Assembly (NCBI GenBank): GCA_023299965.1
Contig: JALZVN010000080.1
Span: 1 to 5,664, forward strand
DNA length: 5,664 nt
Reading direction: 5' to 3'
Source: Saprospiraceae bacterium
GTDB lineage: Bacteria > Bacteroidota > Bacteroidia > Chitinophagales > Saprospiraceae
Both the position numbers and the translations under genes were made by a program. Every line of letters begins with the position of its first letter. The stretch's first letter is position 1. The notes below the pieces were generated by a model, which saw only the letters and a list, made by a program, of their open reading frames with translations, made no database searches and was not told where the DNA came from. Shown piece by piece: positions 1 through 5,664 of the stretch.

Positions 1-543
1 TCGATCTGCATACAATTGCATCAAGCATGGATCTGCAAAAGCATCATCAAACTCAGGCTTTTCCAAATCTACATCACTCAACAATCCGCTATAATGCCAT
101 TCTTTCATTAAATTTTTTAAAATAGGAATCAATTCATCTTCAATATTTATCTCCTCTAATTTTTCTAGTATTTTAGGAATAAATCTTAAAGAAATGTCAG
201 CGGTCAAAATGGTAGATGCTGTTTTGTCCCTTGTGTATCGAGGAACTAATTGTGTCAACGACTCTGCTTCGTGCTCTCTATACATCATCAATTGCGCTGC
301 GTGAAACAAAACCTTAGATGACCAGGTAGCCGCTTCTTTATCGAACGTCGGAGCAACGAAAGGATAACCTACGGCTTCATTGACATACCTTTTATTTAAT
401 AAGTCCACTACAGCAACACTCTGGGCTTCACTGACGTCATTTATCCTGCCAAACAGAACTAATTCGTTAGCACCCATTAATCTATCTATCATACGGTAGA
501 ATGGATTGGATAAGGATTGCAAGGTAGATTCTGACGCTTTCAT
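1..543 (-). CDS. Partial bpX4-like protein of a MoxR-vWA-beta-propeller system (N-terminal 181 residues)
   Basis: An uninterrupted reading frame begins at the ATG at 543-541 and runs off the left edge after 181 codons, so the C-terminus is missing. The frame stays open upstream to a stop at 603-601, but this is the only ATG there; no Shine-Dalgarno is evident. The translation is acidic and largely helical in appearance, with no signal peptide or membrane segment, so it is probably cytoplasmic. Notable stretches are AVGYPFVAPTFDKEAATW (57-74), a helix with AAQLMMYREH (82-91), TADISLRFIPKILEKLEEI (114-132) and EWHYSGLL (148-155). These agree with my recollection of the bpX4 domain, a component of Bacteroidota ternary systems made of a MoxR AAA+ ATPase, a von Willebrand A protein and beta-propeller or accessory proteins, whose function is poorly known. 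The family call is from memory, without an alignment. Partner genes, if present, would lie beyond position 1. The gene itself is well supported; the family name is tentative. Confidence 0.6.
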   Translation of the reverse strand, partial: MKASESTLQSLSNPFYRMIDRLMGANELVLFGRINDVSEAQSVAVVDLLNKRYVNEAVGYPFVAPTFDKEAATWSSKVLFHAAQLMMYREHEAESLTQLVPRYTRDKTASTILTADISLRFIPKILEKLEEINIEDELIPILKNLMKEWHYSGLLSDVDLEKPEFDDAFADPCLMQLYADR

Positions 544-726
544 TATGGAGCTTAAGATACTACATAATATTTTGAATTGCCAATTATTAACTCTTTTGAT
601 CTACATATAAACTGCTCAATATCTAAAATAGAGTAAGCAATTTAATCTATAGAATATTGAAAAAGTAGTGGACTTTCATTTGGGGTCTCCCGCCTGCCTA
701 CGGCGCGGTCAGGCTCTCTGCTTTAC

Positions 727-744
727 CCTGACGAAAAAGTCAGG
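727..744 (+). other. Central hairpin of repeat copy 1
   Basis: A perfect 6-bp stem CCTGAC / GTCAGG encloses a GAAAAA loop. The equivalent hairpin in copy 2 (2231-2249) differs at one base pair, A-T here against G-C there, so pairing is kept despite sequence change. It is not followed by a U-run, so it does not look like a standard intrinsic terminator. Confidence 0.7.
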
Positions 745-794
745 ATACGCTGGCGATCCTTAGCCTCTAACGCACTATCGTTTGTCGTGCTTAT

Positions 795-805
795 CGCCTA
801 CGGCG
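795..805 (+). other. Distal hairpin of repeat copy 1
   Basis: CGCC-TAC-GGCG forms a short 4-bp GC-only stem near the inner end of the repeat. In copy 2 (2168-2178) the stem is identical and the only change falls in the loop, as expected if the fold is maintained. Confidence 0.55.
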
Positions 806-868
806 AGTCGCGAAGCGAATAAATTATCGTATTAAACCACTCTAAAAATAAAATTGTTCGTTTAATAT

Positions 869-1990
869 TTACTTACCAAATAAGCGGGATAAAAATGACT
901 TCTTCTTTGGCGCTTCGAAGGCAAAAAACTCTTGTGTATAATTAGATGCATCAAAGTTGAATGGAGTCTTCATTGCAGCCTTTTCTGCTATCCAATATTT
1001 AGTAATGAACTTACTAAGTTGTTCCGTAATTTGCAATGGATCCTCAGGAAAAGCCTTTTCATCAATGCTGTCTATCTCTACTGCAAGCTTTGGCAAACGC
1101 CCTTTGAGATCTTCCTTGACGATACGGTTGTAGATAGTTGCATATTTCTTTCCCTCCTTGAAGTTTACCTTTTGATGCAAGAAAAAATTTAGATCATTAA
1201 GATAACTTGTATTTTTTTGAACAAACTCTGACTTAGGAATAAATAACTGAAATAAAGGAAAGCGTTCTGTATACTTCATTATATACCCATATCGATCCTT
1301 TGTTATGGCATAATCCTTTTCTTTAATGTTTTCTTGAGCTAGTTTATTTTTATAATAATCATACAGCTCTAGGTCAAGTTTATTATTTTTTAAGATGAGT
1401 TGTTTTGTACCTTCATCTAACTCATCGATACGGGGCCTATTGAGGGTGACTCTTTTTACATCAATCTTCTTTGGAATCTTTAAGTCCAACTTGCCTCTAA
1501 AGAAATCTAGTGACTTACCGTATTCTTCAAAGATACCGACATGGATGGGAAGTTCATCTGCCAATTTGATAACTCTCTCCAAATCCGTTTTTGTAGGTTG
1601 TGTCGTAGGATAAAATCTTTTTCCAATCAAGAAGCTTAAAGTGAGGTTAGAAGCTTGTGGATTTTTAGCATATTCTATTAAGTTTTTAGGCTTCTTTTTG
1701 AACAGATTGAAATACTCTTTTCTATCTCTAACAAAAAAGTATTCTGAAACGACTTTGTCTACAGGATGCCTCAACATCATATAGATGGAGTAATCCTTAT
1801 ATTTGTCGTAGTTCTGTTGCTTGAAGATGTCCCCTGCATTGGACATTTTGGTTTCATGAACTATGTGCCGATAATGGAAAGTGTCTTTATTTTGCATCCA
1901 TTCTGTACCATTGATGGCACAGTCTAATGTGGTACCTCCTGTCTTGGGTATATGGATAAATATTTGCTCTTTTTTCATCGCTATATTCAT
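869..1990 (-). CDS. Sulfotransferase family protein with unrecognised C-terminal extension
   Basis: The predicted enzyme transfers a sulfonate group from PAPS to a hydroxyl group, most likely of a carbohydrate; the acceptor cannot be deduced. Counting from the TTG at 2014, the PAPS 5'-phosphosulfate loop is HIPKTGGTT (21-29) and the 3'-phosphate site is RHPVDKVVSEYFF (82-94). NLTLSFLIGKR (123-133), VGIFEEYGKSLDFF (159-172) and a terminal helix with LDLELYDYYKNKL (213-225) are typical of Sulfotransfer_2-type enzymes. Histidines 47, 50 and 53 lie where a catalytic base could be, but this is not established. Residues 228-381 match nothing I know and end in a strongly basic tail, KKKSFLSRLFGK. 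There is no signal peptide, so it is presumably cytoplasmic. I chose the ATG at 1990 (373 aa); an ATG at 1978 (369 aa) would also keep the whole domain, while the frame reaches a less likely TTG at 2014. The gene stands alone between two inverted repeat copies, with no polysaccharide genes beside it. Confidence 0.88.
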   Translation of the reverse strand: MNIAMKKEQIFIHIPKTGGTTLDCAINGTEWMQNKDTFHYRHIVHETKMSNAGDIFKQQNYDKYKDYSIYMMLRHPVDKVVSEYFFVRDRKEYFNLFKKKPKNLIEYAKNPQASNLTLSFLIGKRFYPTTQPTKTDLERVIKLADELPIHVGIFEEYGKSLDFFRGKLDLKIPKKIDVKRVTLNRPRIDELDEGTKQLILKNNKLDLELYDYYKNKLAQENIKEKDYAITKDRYGYIMKYTERFPLFQLFIPKSEFVQKNTSYLNDLNFFLHQKVNFKEGKKYATIYNRIVKEDLKGRLPKLAVEIDSIDEKAFPEDPLQITEQLSKFITKYWIAEKAAMKTPFNFDASNYTQEFFAFEAPKKKSFLSRLFGK

Positions 1991-2155
1991 TTCGATATTA
2001 CCATAAGTTAACAAAAATTTTATTCAAATAATTCATATGTAGTTTAATAATATAGGACGCTTATGTTATGTCTGGACTCGAGCATACTATAGATTATGAT
2101 AAAATTGATTTAAAGATTATCTCTATCCTATAACACAATGGAAGAAAGTTTAAAT

Positions 2156-2160
2156 CATTA
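2156..2160. repeat. 5-bp direct repeat, left flank of repeat copy 2
   Basis: CATTA abuts the left edge of repeat copy 2 and recurs in the same orientation at its right edge (2299-2303). This is what a 5-bp target-site duplication from insertion would look like. A 5-bp match can also arise by chance. Confidence 0.45.
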
Positions 2161-2167
2161 CGCGACT

Positions 2168-2178
2168 CGCCATAGGCG
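2168..2178 (-). other. Distal hairpin of repeat copy 2
   Basis: CGCC-TAT-GGCG on the minus strand, a 4-bp stem identical to that of copy 1 (795-805) with a single change in the loop. Confidence 0.55.
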
Positions 2179-2230
2179 ACTAAGCTCGACAAACCGAAGG
2201 TGCGTAAGAGACTAAGGATCGGTAGCGTAT

Positions 2231-2249
2231 CCTGGCTTTTTCAGCCAGG
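2231..2249 (-). other. Central hairpin of repeat copy 2
   Basis: On the minus strand CCTGGCT and AGCCAGG form a perfect 7-bp stem around a GAAAA loop. Compared with copy 1 (727-744), the fifth base pair is G-C in place of A-T, and one extra T in this copy adds a seventh pair. Confidence 0.7.
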
Positions 2250-2298
2250 GTAAAGCCGAGAGCCTGACCGCACCGATAGGTTGTGGGAGTCCCCAAAA

Positions 2299-2303
2299 CA
2301 TTA
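2299..2303. repeat. 5-bp direct repeat, right flank of repeat copy 2
   Basis: CATTA, the partner of the CATTA at 2156-2160; together they enclose repeat copy 2 with no spare base on either side. It is a candidate target-site duplication. Confidence 0.45.
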
Positions 2304-2362
2304 CCGCCTCTAACTCGAAAATTCGACGTAGGATCGCACACATCCCATCCTTGTACACCAAC

Positions 2363-2378
2363 GTAAAACCAATTTTAC
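2363..2378 (-). terminator. Weak candidate terminator hairpin after the amidohydrolase gene
   Basis: GTAAAA and TTTTAC pair around a 4-base loop, about 100 bases past the stop codon of the minus-strand gene at 2477-3679. The stem is AT-rich and is not followed by a clear T-run, so this is only a possible transcript end. Confidence 0.2.
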
Positions 2379-2476
2379 TTATGTACTATAACCACTGGAC
2401 ATCTTGACTAGGAAGCACAGGGGCAATATGGATAAATGCAGACTGTATATGTTTTGAAGCTAGTGGAGTTGTTACT

Positions 2477-3679
2477 CTATCGGCTAATAATAAGTTTCTC
2501 TACTCCCAAAAATAAACCATCCTTTCTGAGCTGAATCAAGTAGTATCCTGCTTGTAAAAATGAAAGATCAAGCTGATCTATGCTGCCTTTACGGAAATAA
2601 ACAGCTTGCCCAATCGAATTAGAAATATGTACATCAAAATCATCCAATGAAGATTTGATGTGGACTTGACCATTAGCTGGATTTGGAAATATAGTGAATT
2701 TATTTGAAGGATTTACACCAGTTGAAACATCAGAAATAATATTGCAAAAATTGTCTTGAAAGCTATCATTGTAATGCAAGCTAATATAATCTAAGATCAC
2801 AGTAGCGAGAGAATCTATCAACATAGCTCTATTATCTTCGTCAAAACGAATGTCTGGATTCATTTCGATCTGAATGGCATCTATATTACCGCCATTGTCT
2901 CTCGAACCATGCCTCACAGTATTGAATCCTCCAGAGAAAAAAGCATCTTCATCCAAGGGAAATGGATCCTGTAAACTTGGCACAGAGGGAAGCCCTTTAA
3001 GACCAAGTAAGGTCCCAAAAGCCTGGTCGCCCCTGAGCAATTCAGAGTGACTTAGGTTAGAAATATTATCCCCGACTAATGTCCTTACACTACTCTCTAA
3101 AATGAAATCTTCAGTATCCAATTCTTCATCTGACAACTGCAACTCTGATTTACTAATAAGATAACCCAACTCGATGCGCTGTACAACGTGAGCGTGTCCA
3201 TGCATATCTATAAAGAGTCCTCTGCTGTAGTTTCTTTCAACTTCGGCCTTGGCAGAGTCAATCAGTTGGTGATAGCCCCTCCATGCTTGCTCAATAACTG
3301 GAATTCCCAAAGCTGCCTCTTCTATATCTCTGTTTGCATCAAATTTGATCCGATGTAATAAATTGAGCACAGTGTGTGGGTAACAACCCGTCTCTGCTAC
3401 TATAGCATCATGGACACCTTCGGTAATGGTCTGTGTCCAAGAGTCTCGAGCCGTAACACAATTGTCGCATGATCTATCAGGTATACTATCAGGTCTCAAT
3501 CCTCCCCCATGTGGAGCAGATAATATGATCGGTAAGTTACCAGCACGATACTCTACAAACTGGGTAGAATCAAAATATACTTCTCCAGGGATGAATTCTT
3601 GTGCCGCAAGCTTTGATATAAGTGAGCAGCCCATTACCATGAGTAAAGTCAATAAAAAATTTGGGCAAGCATGTATCAT
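2477..3679 (-). CDS. Secreted N-formylglutamate amidohydrolase-like protein with T9SS sorting domain
   Basis: A 400-residue predicted exported hydrolase. Residues 1-27 form a signal peptide (hydrophobic core FLLTLLMVMG, probable cleavage near LAAQ). The catalytic region, about 35-305, carries motifs of the N-formylglutamate amidohydrolase family, zinc-dependent enzymes with a carboxypeptidase-like fold: SAPHGG (54-59), HRIKFDANRD (109-118), DMHGHAH (158-164) and IEMNPDIR (271-278). His57 and His160 or His162 are the likely metal ligands, inferred from the motifs. Residues 329-400 are a T9SS type A sorting domain starting FPNPANG, which directs the protein across the outer membrane and is usually cleaved off. 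Classical family members act in cytoplasmic histidine breakdown; no hut gene is near, so the substrate here is probably another amide, ester or peptide. SCDNC (70-74) could form a disulfide after export. It starts at an ATG 71 bases after the neighbouring outer-membrane protein gene and may share its transcript. A near match to the Bacteroidota -7 element (TACCTTTA, minus strand of 3730-3737) may give it its own promoter. Confidence 0.88.
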   Translation of the reverse strand: MIHACPNFLLTLLMVMGCSLISKLAAQEFIPGEVYFDSTQFVEYRAGNLPIILSAPHGGGLRPDSIPDRSCDNCVTARDSWTQTITEGVHDAIVAETGCYPHTVLNLLHRIKFDANRDIEEAALGIPVIEQAWRGYHQLIDSAKAEVERNYSRGLFIDMHGHAHVVQRIELGYLISKSELQLSDEELDTEDFILESSVRTLVGDNISNLSHSELLRGDQAFGTLLGLKGLPSVPSLQDPFPLDEDAFFSGGFNTVRHGSRDNGGNIDAIQIEMNPDIRFDEDNRAMLIDSLATVILDYISLHYNDSFQDNFCNIISDVSTGVNPSNKFTIFPNPANGQVHIKSSLDDFDVHISNSIGQAVYFRKGSIDQLDLSFLQAGYYLIQLRKDGLFLGVEKLIISR

Positions 3680-3750
3680 TACAATGATTTATCGAAATGG
3701 TAAAAGTGTAGACTACTAGCTTCGACCTCTAAAGGTAATAAACATATCGA

Positions 3751-4611
3751 TTAAAATGCTCTTGCATAACTAACATATGGGAAAGGAATAAAAAATTGTG
3801 TGAAGCTTGTGTCATAGAATACAATTGCACCAAAATCAAAGACATTGTTCCTTTTAAAATAGCGAAGTCCTTGAATGCCTAGAACTACGTCGTCAGATCC
3901 AGATAAGGGCAAAAAGTAGTTTTCAGTCACCAGTGCTAGTCGTTTACTAAACCTGTGCATAGCAGAAAGATTATAAGCCAACTCCTCATCAAATCTACTA
4001 TTAAGTACACTGTAGCCTGCACCTACAGTCACATTAGAATCTTTACTGCCAAAGGTGAGGGTGGCATATGAAAAAATAGTTACTTCTTGATTAGGTATCT
4101 TCACTATCAATGCACCAACAGAAGCATAGGTTTCTTGAGATACTTTAAACCCAAACTTAGGACCAACGAAATAAGCTGAGTTCCTTGAAAAGATCGTAGA
4201 AAGCAATTCTAGACCGGCGGTGATTGACAAATTCTCGGTAATCCCAACGCTAAAGGAATTGAGAATAATACTGGTATTCTGATAATACCCTTCCTTCTTT
4301 TTTAAGGGTATGGAACTCTGTCCAAAAAAATACTTTGAATAAAACCGTTGAGAATAATTAAATCTACTATTATAATTATACGGCTCAATATCATCCACTG
4401 CGCTGGAAATAAGTGTAATTTCTGCTACCTCCGTTTTTAAAACTAAATTTTTAGCGTCATTGGACACTATGACGCCGTGATATTGTTCGCCATTTTTCAT
4501 GGTAACAATAACAACATCTTCTTTTGGAATCGACTTTAAAGTTAGCTGCGCCTCCATACCTGTAGCAAGAAGAAGAAGAAAAACTATAAGCTTACCTATT
4601 TTCGCTGACAT
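3751..4611 (-). CDS. Outer-membrane beta-barrel protein with N-terminal Sm/SH3-like domain (paralog A)
   Basis: A 286-residue protein of unknown function. Residues 1-22 are a signal peptide (core LIVFLLLLATG, cleavage near EAQ). Residues 33-77 have the strand pattern of a small Sm/SH3-like beta domain: VTMKNGEQYHGVIV, then NLVLKT, then EITLI and a closing VDDIEPY. Residues from about 105 to the end alternate short amphipathic strands rich in Y, F, G and S, as in an outer-membrane beta-barrel, and the last residues PYVSYARAF end in the phenylalanine typical of substrates of the BAM assembly machinery. The chain aligns end to end with the neighbouring gene at 4670-5545, sharing NGEQY-G, EGYYQN, a SITAGLE/TITGGFE segment, YA-LT-GS, L-LV-ENY, an FKR-N motif and FPY-SY-R-F. 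The ATG at 4611 is 58 bases after that gene, so co-transcription is likely. No enzymatic residues are recognisable; a structural, transport or sensing role is equally possible. Confidence 0.82.
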   Translation of the reverse strand: MSAKIGKLIVFLLLLATGMEAQLTLKSIPKEDVVIVTMKNGEQYHGVIVSNDAKNLVLKTEVAEITLISSAVDDIEPYNYNSRFNYSQRFYSKYFFGQSSIPLKKKEGYYQNTSIILNSFSVGITENLSITAGLELLSTIFSRNSAYFVGPKFGFKVSQETYASVGALIVKIPNQEVTIFSYATLTFGSKDSNVTVGAGYSVLNSRFDEELAYNLSAMHRFSKRLALVTENYFLPLSGSDDVVLGIQGLRYFKRNNVFDFGAIVFYDTSFTQFFIPFPYVSYARAF

Positions 4612-4669
4612 CTAATTATTGTTATTGCTAAATATATTTATATATAATTTACTCTATTATCTCTAAGGT

Positions 4670-5545
4670 TCAAAATACACGCGAATAACTGAGATATGGG
4701 AACGCCACAAAGCGATTCCGAAAAAAGACTCGATCTTCAAACAATGTAGCAACTCCAATATCATATGAATTTTTACGCTTAAAAATTCTTATTCCATGCA
4801 GACCAAAAACAGATAGTGCGTTATCAGTTCTATCTACAGTTCTGTTATTCGGAAAGATGTAATTTTCTGATACTAAGGATAATTTTTGGGAGATCCTTTG
4901 AATTCCAGATACATTAATTGCAGTATTTAGATTATCCTCTAAATCATTATATAAACCTAAGGCGAAGGAAACACTTGCATCATTGCTCCCAAGGGTTAGT
5001 GAGGCATATGGCACTACGTATGTATCATTATCAGCATTATTCACCACAATGATGCCTCCTGCAAAGCTATTACTACTCTTTCCAATAGAAAAACCTAACC
5101 TTGAATTTAAATAACCTACCGGAGTCCCCATTATTAAATTTACTATTTCAAAGCCACCAGTGATGGTAAGGTGTTTAGAAATACCTACACCGAAAATATT
5201 GCCTACTAAGTATATATTTTGATAATATCCCTCGAAATGTCCAATAGATTTTGAAGGAGTGAATAAATAGTAACGATTGTGGTGCAAATTAGGAAAGTCA
5301 AGACTCCCCTTGTAACCAACCAAGTTTACGGACTCTATATTTTCTGCCTTCAGTAAAATTTTGGCATACTTGGTCTGCAATACTAGAGCTATATCATCGT
5401 CTCTAATCACTTGTCCTTCATATTGTTCACCGTTAACCATGGTGACCCGATACTTCTGGTTTGCCTGAACGGCTTCTACGCTAAGTTGCGCTAACAATCC
5501 CTGAAACGGAAGACAAAAGAAGCATAGTAAAATATATAATTTCAT
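4670..5545 (-). CDS. Outer-membrane beta-barrel protein with N-terminal Sm/SH3-like domain (paralog B)
   Basis: A 291-residue paralog of the protein at 3751-4611, with the same order of parts: a signal peptide at 1-20 (core LYILLCFFCLPF, cleavage near LLAQ), a small beta domain at about 31-76 (YRVTMVNGEQYEGQVI, IALVLQT, AKILLKAENIESVNLV) and a predicted beta-barrel from about 103 to the end, finishing AFPYLSYSRVF with terminal phenylalanine. Conserved points with paralog A are NGEQYEG (38-44), EGYYQN (105-110), GVGISKHLTITGGFE (119-133), YASLTLGS (180-187), LSLVSENY (222-229) and GIRIFKRKNSYDIG (251-264). The two differ mostly in the loops, including a longer NNRTVDRTDN loop here. It is the first gene of the probable three-gene unit; 119 bases of window lie upstream, where I found no convincing promoter motif. 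Function is unknown. The start ATG at 5545 directly precedes the signal peptide. Confidence 0.82.
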   Translation of the reverse strand: MKLYILLCFFCLPFQGLLAQLSVEAVQANQKYRVTMVNGEQYEGQVIRDDDIALVLQTKYAKILLKAENIESVNLVGYKGSLDFPNLHHNRYYLFTPSKSIGHFEGYYQNIYLVGNIFGVGISKHLTITGGFEIVNLIMGTPVGYLNSRLGFSIGKSSNSFAGGIIVVNNADNDTYVVPYASLTLGSNDASVSFALGLYNDLEDNLNTAINVSGIQRISQKLSLVSENYIFPNNRTVDRTDNALSVFGLHGIRIFKRKNSYDIGVATLFEDRVFFRNRFVAFPYLSYSRVF

Positions 5546-5642
5546 TACTTGATGGTTAAACTCATTGTGCAGAGGCTTACTCTAAACTTTTATAGTGTAT
5601 CAGATATAAGGGCACCTCTATTAACTATCTTCTTGGCTGATC

Positions 5643-5661
5643 AGAAAATGAAAAATTTTCT
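5643..5661. terminator. Weak AT-rich hairpin at the right end
   Basis: AGAAAAT and ATTTTCT pair perfectly (7 bp) around a GAAAA loop, just before the window edge. It could end transcription of a gene beyond the right edge, but the stem is almost all A-T and may be chance in AT-rich DNA. Confidence 0.2.
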
Positions 5662-5664
5662 TAA

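Larger units (their letters stand above)
680..812 (+). repeat. MITE/REP-like dispersed repeat, copy 1
   Basis: This GC-rich block of about 133 bp stands out from its AT-rich surroundings. Read on the plus strand it begins TTTGGGGTCTCCC and ends GGCGAGTCGCG. It aligns along its whole length with the reverse complement of 2161-2298; a hand alignment gives about 23 differences, including three single-base gaps, in about 136 columns (roughly 83% identity). The most diverged part is the first 20 or so bases; the blocks around GCGGTCAGGCTCT, CAGGATACGCT and CGATCCTTAG are nearly unchanged. The ends form an imperfect terminal inverted repeat (GGGGTCTCCC against CGCGACTCGC). It holds two hairpins and no reading frame of note. 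No direct repeat is visible at its edges. It is probably a non-autonomous mobile element or a REP-type intergenic repeat; the mobilising enzyme is unknown. Confidence 0.8.
544..868. other. Intergenic region containing repeat copy 1
   Basis: This 325-base stretch has no convincing gene on either strand. It is AT-rich at both ends, with an abrupt GC-rich block in the middle (680-812) that is one copy of a repeat found again, inverted, at 2161-2298. It separates the start of the bpX4-like gene from the 3' end of the sulfotransferase gene, so it should contain the promoter of the former. I could not find a clear Bacteroidota TAnnTTTG promoter element in it. The hairpins of the repeat lie just downstream of the sulfotransferase stop codon and might also help end its transcript. 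Confidence 0.6.
2161..2298 (-). repeat. MITE/REP-like dispersed repeat, copy 2 (inverted relative to copy 1)
   Basis: About 138 bp, GC-rich, in opposite orientation to the copy at 680-812. Read on the minus strand it begins TTTTGGGGACTCCC and ends GGCGAGTCGCG. Its two ends form an imperfect terminal inverted repeat (GGGGACTCCC against CGCGACTCGC). It is bounded on both sides by CATTA. Its GAGTCGCG ends face the sulfotransferase gene, as in copy 1, so the two copies bracket that gene symmetrically. It encodes no protein that I can see. Copy 2 has the longer central stem (7 bp) and the better terminal repeat, so it may be the less decayed of the two. Confidence 0.8.
1991..2476. other. Intergenic region containing repeat copy 2
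   Basis: This stretch of nearly 490 bases has no convincing gene. From the sulfotransferase start to 2160 it is AT-rich and should hold that gene's promoter; I found no exact TAnnTTTG element on the minus strand. Positions 2161-2298 are the inverted copy of the repeat at 680-812. The remainder, to the stop codon of the amidohydrolase gene, is plain sequence apart from a small hairpin at 2363-2378, and I see nothing else in it. Confidence 0.6.

Noticed and set aside
680..812. The GC-rich block as a tRNA or other known RNA gene
   Set aside because: I could not form a cloverleaf or find a T-loop sequence such as GGTTCRA, and the second copy varies in ways that do not fit a tRNA.
932..1192. Plus-strand open frame of 86 codons
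   Set aside because: It lies wholly inside the sulfotransferase gene on the other strand and its translation looks like out-of-frame sequence with no domain pattern.
1395..1613. Plus-strand open frame of 72 codons
   Set aside because: It is antisense to the sulfotransferase gene, with low-complexity serine-rich translation and no support as a gene.
680..2298. A phase-variable invertible segment between the inverted repeats
   Set aside because: The copies differ at roughly one base in six, no recombinase gene is present in the window, and the segment contains a complete gene with no promoter or partial-gene exchange pattern. Inversion cannot be excluded but is not supported.
3620..3637. Possible lipoprotein signal (VMGC) in the amidohydrolase signal peptide
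   Set aside because: Methionine at the -2 position is atypical for a lipobox, and a signal peptidase I site at LAAQ together with the T9SS domain fits better.
3426..3719. Plus-strand open frame of 97 codons
   Set aside because: It is antisense to the well-supported amidohydrolase gene and has no recognisable features.
4629..4640. 12-bp palindrome TAAATATATTTA between the two barrel genes
   Set aside because: It is made only of A and T within an AT-rich gap, so it is easily explained by composition and not by an operator site.

Overview
The window looks like a piece of a Bacteroidota chromosome, plausibly of the Saprospiraceae/Lewinella type (inference). The DNA is AT-rich. Shine-Dalgarno sequences are not evident before the genes. 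One secreted protein ends in a typical type IX secretion (T9SS) sorting domain with an FPNPANG motif, which is restricted to Bacteroidota. All five genes I can support lie on the minus strand. I saw no tRNA, rRNA, CRISPR array or transposase.

Layout from left to right: (1) positions 1-543 hold the N-terminal 181 codons of a gene that runs off the left edge; it resembles the bpX4-type component of MoxR-vWA-beta-propeller ternary systems. (2) A 325-base non-coding stretch follows, containing a GC-rich repeat of about 133 bp (680-812). (3) A PAPS-dependent sulfotransferase-like gene (869-1990) has an unrecognised C-terminal extension of about 150 residues. (4) A non-coding stretch of nearly 490 bases holds a second, inverted copy of the same repeat (2161-2298), bounded by a 5-bp direct repeat. 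(5) Next is a secreted N-formylglutamate amidohydrolase-like enzyme with a T9SS C-terminal domain (2477-3679). (6) Last come two tandem paralogous outer-membrane proteins (3751-4611 and 4670-5545), each with a signal peptide, a small Sm/SH3-like beta domain and a predicted beta-barrel ending in phenylalanine.

The three right-hand genes are co-directional with gaps of 58 and 71 bases. They could be one transcription unit running from 5545 down to 2477, all acting at the cell envelope or outside the cell, but no shared pathway is evident. The sulfotransferase is set apart by the inverted repeats and looks like an accessory gene. The strongest unusual signal is the repeat family: two diverged copies (about 83% identical by hand alignment) keep their hairpins, including an A-T to G-C compensatory change, and have imperfect terminal inverted repeats. 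This suggests a small non-autonomous, MITE/REP-like element whose folded form matters.
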